From positions 175,242 through 239,241 of the forward strand of contig JAQGDQ010000359.1 of NCBI GenBank assembly GCA_030141605.1: 64,000 nucleotides of DNA, given 5' to 3'. Origin of the DNA: Tubiluchus corallicola (taxonomy: Eukaryota; Priapulida; Priapulimorpha; Priapulimorphida; Tubiluchidae). Position numbers and translations under genes: made by a program. Under the pieces are notes generated by a model. The model ran no database searches. It was not told where the DNA came from and saw only the letters and a list, made by a program, of their open reading frames with translations. Shown here piece by piece: positions 59,268-64,000 of the stretch (positions within the stretch are counted from its first letter, which is position 1; each line of letters opens with the position of its first letter).

Positions 59268-62201
59268 TTATAGGCGTGAAAGTGCATCCGCCACAACATT
59301 CATTCGTCCCGGAATATTCTCCACCGTGTAAGAGTATTCCTGGAGAATGAGCAACCAGTGACACAACCGGCGGTTATTACGCTTAATGCGAGGAAGGGCC
59401 AACAAGCTGCGCTGGTCAGTTCGGATAGTAAAATGCCGCCCTTCCAGGAAGTATCTCAACTTCTCCACACAGTAAACAACTGCTAAACACTCCACTTCTA
59501 CCACACTGTAATTACGCTCAGTAACAGTTAATTTTCTGCTGAGGTCTGTTATAGGTAGTTCGCCATGTTCACTTTGTTCTTGGGATAGTACCCCACCTAC
59601 ACCACTCAAAGATGCATCAGTAGTCAGCATGAAAGGCTTCATGAAATCTGGAGAGTGCAATACAGTGTCGGAGCCAAGGCAGTCTTGCAATTCCACAAAA
59701 CTCCGCTCGCAGGCTTCTGTCCACTCAACTTTGGTTGGAGCGCTTTTCTCAAGTAGCTGAAAAAGAGCAGCAGCCTTGGTACTAAACATAGGAATGAACC
59801 TACGGTAGAAGCCAACAAGTCCCAAGTAGGCCCGTACTTGTTTCTTGTTTTGTGGACGTGGGAAGTTGTGTATGCGTAGAATCTTGTTGGGTTGTGGCCA
59901 AGTATATTCCTGCAGTACTCGCTTAGTAGTTTTTCCAATGCCTAAATGTCCAGCCATCTTATTATCATGTGCCAGGGAGAGCACCTCCAGTCTCCTTGTC
60001 TTAGGCACAACCAGTAGTTCTCGTGGTTCTAGGCTAGGACGCTCACATGCCAGGTAATAAAGTACTCCTTCACGAAGATAGTAGCCTTTGCCTTCTTTCC
60101 TCACAATTTCTTCAGTGCGTGCATTGTCGCGTAAGTTCCTTAAAGTTACATCATCTACTTGTTCTTGGTGTAACTGTGATTTACTGAGCACAGTTAGGTG
60201 CATTTGGTTTTGCTTTGACTCGTGCTCAGTCAGTGGAGGTGCTTTGATTCTGTCTTGCAAAAACTCTTGTTGGAGGGTCTTGTCTCTTTTCTCAAGGTTT
60301 TGCAGTTTCGCAGCTTTACTGCGTGTAACAACTAATGCCGTGTGCAGCTTGTCACCACTACTGTTTTCATCCTGCTTCATAGCATGCTTTTTAAATTGGC
60401 AGGAGGAATCCATGTTGGCCACAGTAGCTGTTGAAGCTGGTTTCGGTACACACTGGAAGTTCTTACTCCTCTTTGCCGGGAATGGAGTAACTGCCGTCCG
60501 AAAGTCATTACCAAGTAAGAAGTCAACTGGAAGGTCACCAGAGACAGCCACTGTCAAATACCCACTGACCATCGGACTTTCAACCTCCGCAATAGCCATG
60601 CGTACTTCCTTGGAATCTCCATGTACACACTTAATCGTCCTGGTTGACTCATCAACATATTGCTCTGGCCTTACCAAATCTGGGTGAACAAGGCTAGTGC
60701 ATGCCCCAGTGTCGCGCATGCATTTCACATTCTTGCCATTCACAGATGCCCAGCAGCAATATTCATCTTCAGAAGATGCAATAATGTTGCGCAACTTCTT
60801 TGTGGTTTTTCTTGAACCACCTTCCTGGGTCTTCTTAGCATCACCTTTAGCTAAAAAATTCCGACCCATCGTGCTTCTGCCTTTCCCGGTGGCTTCAGCA
60901 CCTGCCATGCTTCTTCTGCATTGATTTCTTTTATGTCCCAACTCGCCGCAGGAATAGCACTTCACATTAGATCCACTATACGTGCTTCTTCCTCTTGCTA
61001 AGCTACTACCATCGTGCATTGGCTGCTTGAATCCTTTCTTAAATGTGTGAGGTTGCATGACTTTTAGGCCACCCTGTATCGACATCACAGATGCTTGGTA
61101 CAAGTCTGCTTTTTCCACAACATCATCGAAGGAATGAAGATCTTGCCTCCGGACCCATTCACACATGTCACGTGACATCAGTGTTAAGACTTGTTCCTTA
61201 CAGACCAATTCCACAACTTTATCTACAGAGTCAGCATCTTCTGCATTTCTGTACTCATTGTAGGCACGAACAAGTCTTCTGCCAACTTGCTGAAAAGTCT
61301 CATTGGCCCTCTTTTTTATAGCACGAAAACGTTTCAAGTAGCTCTCGCTGGTTAATACATATGCTGCCAAAAGTGCTTTCTTCACAGCATCGTAGTTGCT
61401 CATTTGCTCAGGAGGTATTTGGTGAAAAGCAATGGAAGCTTTCCCGGTGAGTGCAGGCCCTAAAGATGCTGCATATACGTCCTGAGGAAGCTTATTTGCA
61501 GCTGCAGTTGATTCAAACTGACTTAAGAAATCGTCAATGTCTTCAGCGTTTTCATCAAAGACCCTCATTTTGATACGCTGGATGGGTGCATGCAATTGCG
61601 GGTTAACAGGAGGGGAAGGGTTTGCGACCTGTAATAAAGTGGGTGCGATCTCAATTCGTGCAAGCTCGGCACGCAATTTTTCAAGCTCAACCCGTTCCTG
61701 ATGTTCAAGTTGCTTAATACGTAACTCTTTGTCCATCTGCATTTGCATCTCCATCTGCTTGACAGCTCGACGCTCTTCGCTGCGTAGCTTTTCCAGTGTA
61801 ATCATAACTGAATACCTCTCTGAGGGGGGTAATTGCTGCATTCCGTCAGTAATGTCATCTACCATAAATGACAAGTCGGGCGGAGGTGTGTGTTCTAACC
61901 TCGTTGCCACAGTTGGCTTCCTTTTCACGCCACCTGAAATAGGGTTCACGGGAGTTGCTGCATTTAAATTAGTTTCAACATATGTACCCCCGTCCAGGTC
62001 CGCATCACCAAGGCCTTGAATTGCTTGTGTTAGCGCAGGTTGCGTCATATTCAAAGGAAGCTGAGCTTGTAGGATAGCAGCTATTAAAACAGGTTTAGTC
62101 GCTGTTGAGGCAACTGTGATCCCGCATTCAGCTATAATTTCTTTTAGCTGTGACACTTTTAAAATATTTAACTCGTTTTCAGTGTATGCGTTTGCTGCCA
62201 T
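59268..62201 (-). CDS. Gmr1-like Gag-Pro-(IN-RT deleted)-RNase H fusion
   Basis: A 977-residue open frame starting MAANAYTENE. Residues about 10-48 resemble a SAP domain (LKVSQLKEII...KPVLIAAIL). A charged helix at about 140-185 is probably a coiled coil. About 215-385 is capsid, with a SCAN-like block (ELVCKEQVLTLM then EWVRRQ). A zinc knuckle CYSCGELGHKRNQC lies near 415, and protease DTGA near 498. Then comes a linker starting VVTRSK and an integrase zinc domain with HDNKMAGHLG near 742. Near 765-770 the frame jumps into the RT connection (FPRPQNKKQVRAYLG) and a full RNase H (TTDASLSGVGG, ERNYSVVEVECLAV, DQRSLLAL, ADALSRL). No RT catalytic YxDD and no integrase DDE remain. The frame stays open across the junction. 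The start codon lies about 600 bp after the 5' LTR. Confidence 0.85.
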   Translation of the reverse strand: MAANAYTENELNILKVSQLKEIIAECGITVASTATKPVLIAAILQAQLPLNMTQPALTQAIQGLGDADLDGGTYVETNLNAATPVNPISGGVKRKPTVATRLEHTPPPDLSFMVDDITDGMQQLPPSERYSVMITLEKLRSEERRAVKQMEMQMQMDKELRIKQLEHQERVELEKLRAELARIEIAPTLLQVANPSPPVNPQLHAPIQRIKMRVFDENAEDIDDFLSQFESTAAANKLPQDVYAASLGPALTGKASIAFHQIPPEQMSNYDAVKKALLAAYVLTSESYLKRFRAIKKRANETFQQVGRRLVRAYNEYRNAEDADSVDKVVELVCKEQVLTLMSRDMCEWVRRQDLHSFDDVVEKADLYQASVMSIQGGLKVMQPHTFKKGFKQPMHDGSSLARGRSTYSGSNVKCYSCGELGHKRNQCRRSMAGAEATGKGRSTMGRNFLAKGDAKKTQEGGSRKTTKKLRNIIASSEDEYCCWASVNGKNVKCMRDTGACTSLVHPDLVRPEQYVDESTRTIKCVHGDSKEVRMAIAEVESPMVSGYLTVAVSGDLPVDFLLGNDFRTAVTPFPAKRSKNFQCVPKPASTATVANMDSSCQFKKHAMKQDENSSGDKLHTALVVTRSKAAKLQNLEKRDKTLQQEFLQDRIKAPPLTEHESKQNQMHLTVLSKSQLHQEQVDDVTLRNLRDNARTEEIVRKEGKGYYLREGVLYYLACERPSLEPRELLVVPKTRRLEVLSLAHDNKMAGHLGIGKTTKRVLQEYTWPQPNKILRIHNFPRPQNKKQVRAYLGLVGFYRRFIPMFSTKAAALFQLLEKSAPTKVEWTEACERSFVELQDCLGSDTVLHSPDFMKPFMLTTDASLSGVGGVLSQEQSEHGELPITDLSRKLTVTERNYSVVEVECLAVVYCVEKLRYFLEGRHFTIRTDQRSLLALPRIKRNNRRLCHWLLILQEYSYTVENIPGRMNVVADALSRL

Positions 62202-62799
62202 GGTAATTTACCGTTTCGTTTTATTATTAATTTAATAAGGTTAATACAGCAGTCAAATACTATGTGCAATTGTATTTACCTTATAGTATTAGATTCTATG
62301 TAATTAATTTTTTTGCAAAGTATTTATTTGCGTTTTGTTTCGTTTTAACTTTGCTATTACACTTGTGAAAATTTATTCACCACTCACGTGGTTTCTTTTA
62401 CTCTTCTCTCACTCTGTACACAAGCAAATTGCTCTGGTTACATACAGCTAGTACTGTGCAAAATAAGTCCCGAACCGAACAGGAAGTTACAAGCCGTTCA
62501 ATATATTACTAGGGCTCACCAATTCGTAAACAAGCTTTTGCGTCGCATGCACTTCACAGTCAGACAATGTGACCTAGTTTACCTATAGTTCGAAATCTCC
62601 TACTGCAATGAAACTACTAACTATTTGCGCAGAGAAATTTATACCTACAGCACGGTCAACGCAAGTGTCAAAAGTTCTAAGCTTACTCAGTAGAAATATT
62701 ATATTATCAGTTCTGCAAAGGGCAGAGATGCTATTTTTTTCAACAATAAACAGAATAAATAATCTGCACAGCGGTTTCATTCAGTGGCAGGCCTTAATT

Positions 62800-62817
62800 A
62801 TCCCACCGCTGCCACCA
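62800..62817 (-). other. Primer-binding site complementary to tRNA-Leu
   Basis: TGGTGGCAGCGGTGGGAT, three bases after the 5' LTR, is the exact complement of the last 18 bases (with CCA) of a standard animal tRNA-Leu. The match ends at the usual modified-A stop point. Confidence 0.85.
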
Positions 62818-62820
62818 AAT

Positions 62821-64000
62821 TGTGACGCCGTGTAATAATTAAATCAGGATGTTAAGAAATCAGAGTACTGTGTTCAGGGTTCTCGAGCGTTTCCGTCACT
62901 TTTATATGCTAAATCTACAGGATAATCATTTATTTGTGTAGGCTACGTGAATCCGTGTCACTGGTGAAACACTTGTGTGCACGTGCAAATTATTTAATCA
63001 GAACGACAACGGAACTAAAAGCTAATATTTAGATTTAGAATTTAATCAGTAAAACAACAATAGCAAATTAAATTGATAACAATTTCCAACAATACCTAAT
63101 TCCCCCAAAAGTAACGTTGGCCGGTTACGCTTCTGTCTCTCATCAGGCTTTTGGATCTATCAACCACGCTCTTGAGTCTCCAACCATACCGCATCAGCTT
63201 TTCATCTCCAGTAGTCAGCCACGTCCTCGCCAGCAACTCTTTGCCAAACGTCACCAATCCAGCCTCTGCATGGACAACGCTTTAAAAGTGCTCTAGCAAT
63301 CCAGCGGTTGAACTCGTACCTGGTTGCCTCGGGCTTGAACTCTTGCCTGGTTGCCTCAGACTCCCAGATATCGTTCTTTTGCAGGGTGACAAACAGAACC
63401 TTCAGCTCAGACAAACAGACAGACCATGGGTCCAGGTAGAACTGGTCCTCGACTAGTTTTCCACTACTATTCAGCGAGAATTTGAGTCCTATTCTGCAGG
63501 TAAACATATGGTTACCAAACACTTGCTTCTTGGAATGTCAAGACAGTGTCATCACAGCAAACAACGAATAAACTAAAGCAGACAAAACCATTGTCTTTGT
63601 AATAAATCATCTCACTGCATACGAGTACCATTAAAGACAGGTTCACACCAAACTTGGTGTTCAGTCATATAAAATAACCACAGGATGTGGACTAACCAGC
63701 AAAACTCCACCACCCTGTAACGTTGACAGTCAGAACATATCTAGTGTAAAACACGAACTCTGTAGTAAGATCCCAAAACAGGTTGAAGCCATTTGGTATT
63801 CGAATTTTCAGGTAACCTAATTACAGTTAAGCAGAGAAATAAGCGGCCAGAGCCATCTGGTGTCAAAATCTTACAAAAAACACACAATGTAATATAAATT
63901 TAAATAAACAGTGCAATAAATCAATAAAGTAATTAGATCATTATTTATGCACACACAACAACATATGAAAGATATATCAAAATAGGTGTTGCGACAATGA
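62821..64000 (-). repeat. 5' LTR of the Gmr1-like element, cut by the window edge
   Basis: Matches 57777-58966, leaving about 29 bp of the LTR outside the window. Several substitutions and small indels separate the two copies (for example a short deletion near 63368 relative to 58325), so this is an older insertion than Gypsy element 2. Confidence 0.9.

Larger units (their letters stand above)
57777..64000 (-). mobile_element. Gmr1-like LTR retrotransposon (SCAN-type Gag), internally deleted
   Basis: A minus-strand element with long LTRs, runs off the right edge of the window. It has one large frame (59268-62201). Its domain order, Gag, protease, integrase zinc domain, then RT end and RNase H, places integrase before RT, as in the Gmr1 group of Ty3/Gypsy elements. 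Capsid helices resemble the SCAN domain, which is thought to derive from this group. The integrase core, integrase tail and RT fingers/palm are missing. Confidence 0.8.

Overview
The window is from a eukaryotic, almost certainly animal, nuclear genome. It is AT-rich and has spliced genes with GT-AG introns, a vertebrate-type retinol saturase gene, a tRNA-derived SINE, short-TSD MITEs, several LTR retrotransposon families and long satellite-like arrays. I cannot fix the phylum from sequence alone; an invertebrate is most likely. No prokaryotic, organellar or CRISPR feature was seen.

Host genes lie mainly in the left half. The 3' end of a plus-strand retinol saturase (RETSAT) gene (5825-8688; three exons, C-terminal dilysine ER-retrieval signal) runs tail-to-tail into two tandem minus-strand amidase-signature genes. 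Each amidase gene has ten exons with matched lengths. The promoter-proximal copy (21238-30324) is intact, encodes 521 residues and has the Lys113/Ser188/Ser212 triad. The other copy (9824-19340) keeps every splice site and the triad but carries two frame-breaking deletions, so it looks like a young pseudogene or two assembly errors. Its terminal exon has been amplified into a 94-bp tandem array. A lone cysteine-rich exon on the plus strand (53704-53824) is the only other convincing host coding sequence.

The introns and intergenic spaces are loaded with small elements: hAT MITEs with perfect 8-bp duplications (7860, 57142), TA-flanked MITEs (15293, 18601, 28003), a 5'-truncated LINE with a 13-bp duplication (18107), a tRNA-SINE (27664), a 914-bp palindrome-rich element (31664), a foldback (33011), and satellite arrays with 94-, 105-, 36- and 23-bp units.

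The right half is dominated by LTR retrotransposons. A minus-strand Ty3/Gypsy element (34869-40468) is broken by two in-frame stops and one frameshift. A very young plus-strand Gypsy element with a C2H2 Gag (to 46373) has a one-base frameshift and sits behind the 3' tail of a second copy. At the right end is a minus-strand element (57777 to beyond the window) whose domain order is Gag-protease-integrase-RT-RNase H with a SCAN-like capsid, i.e. Gmr1-like. An internal deletion in it fuses the integrase zinc domain to the end of RT. A separate LTR family has a genomic fragment in which the LTR is followed by the whole 3' half of a tRNA-Ser including CCA. I regard this fragment and the Gmr1/SCAN-like element as the two most interesting items.
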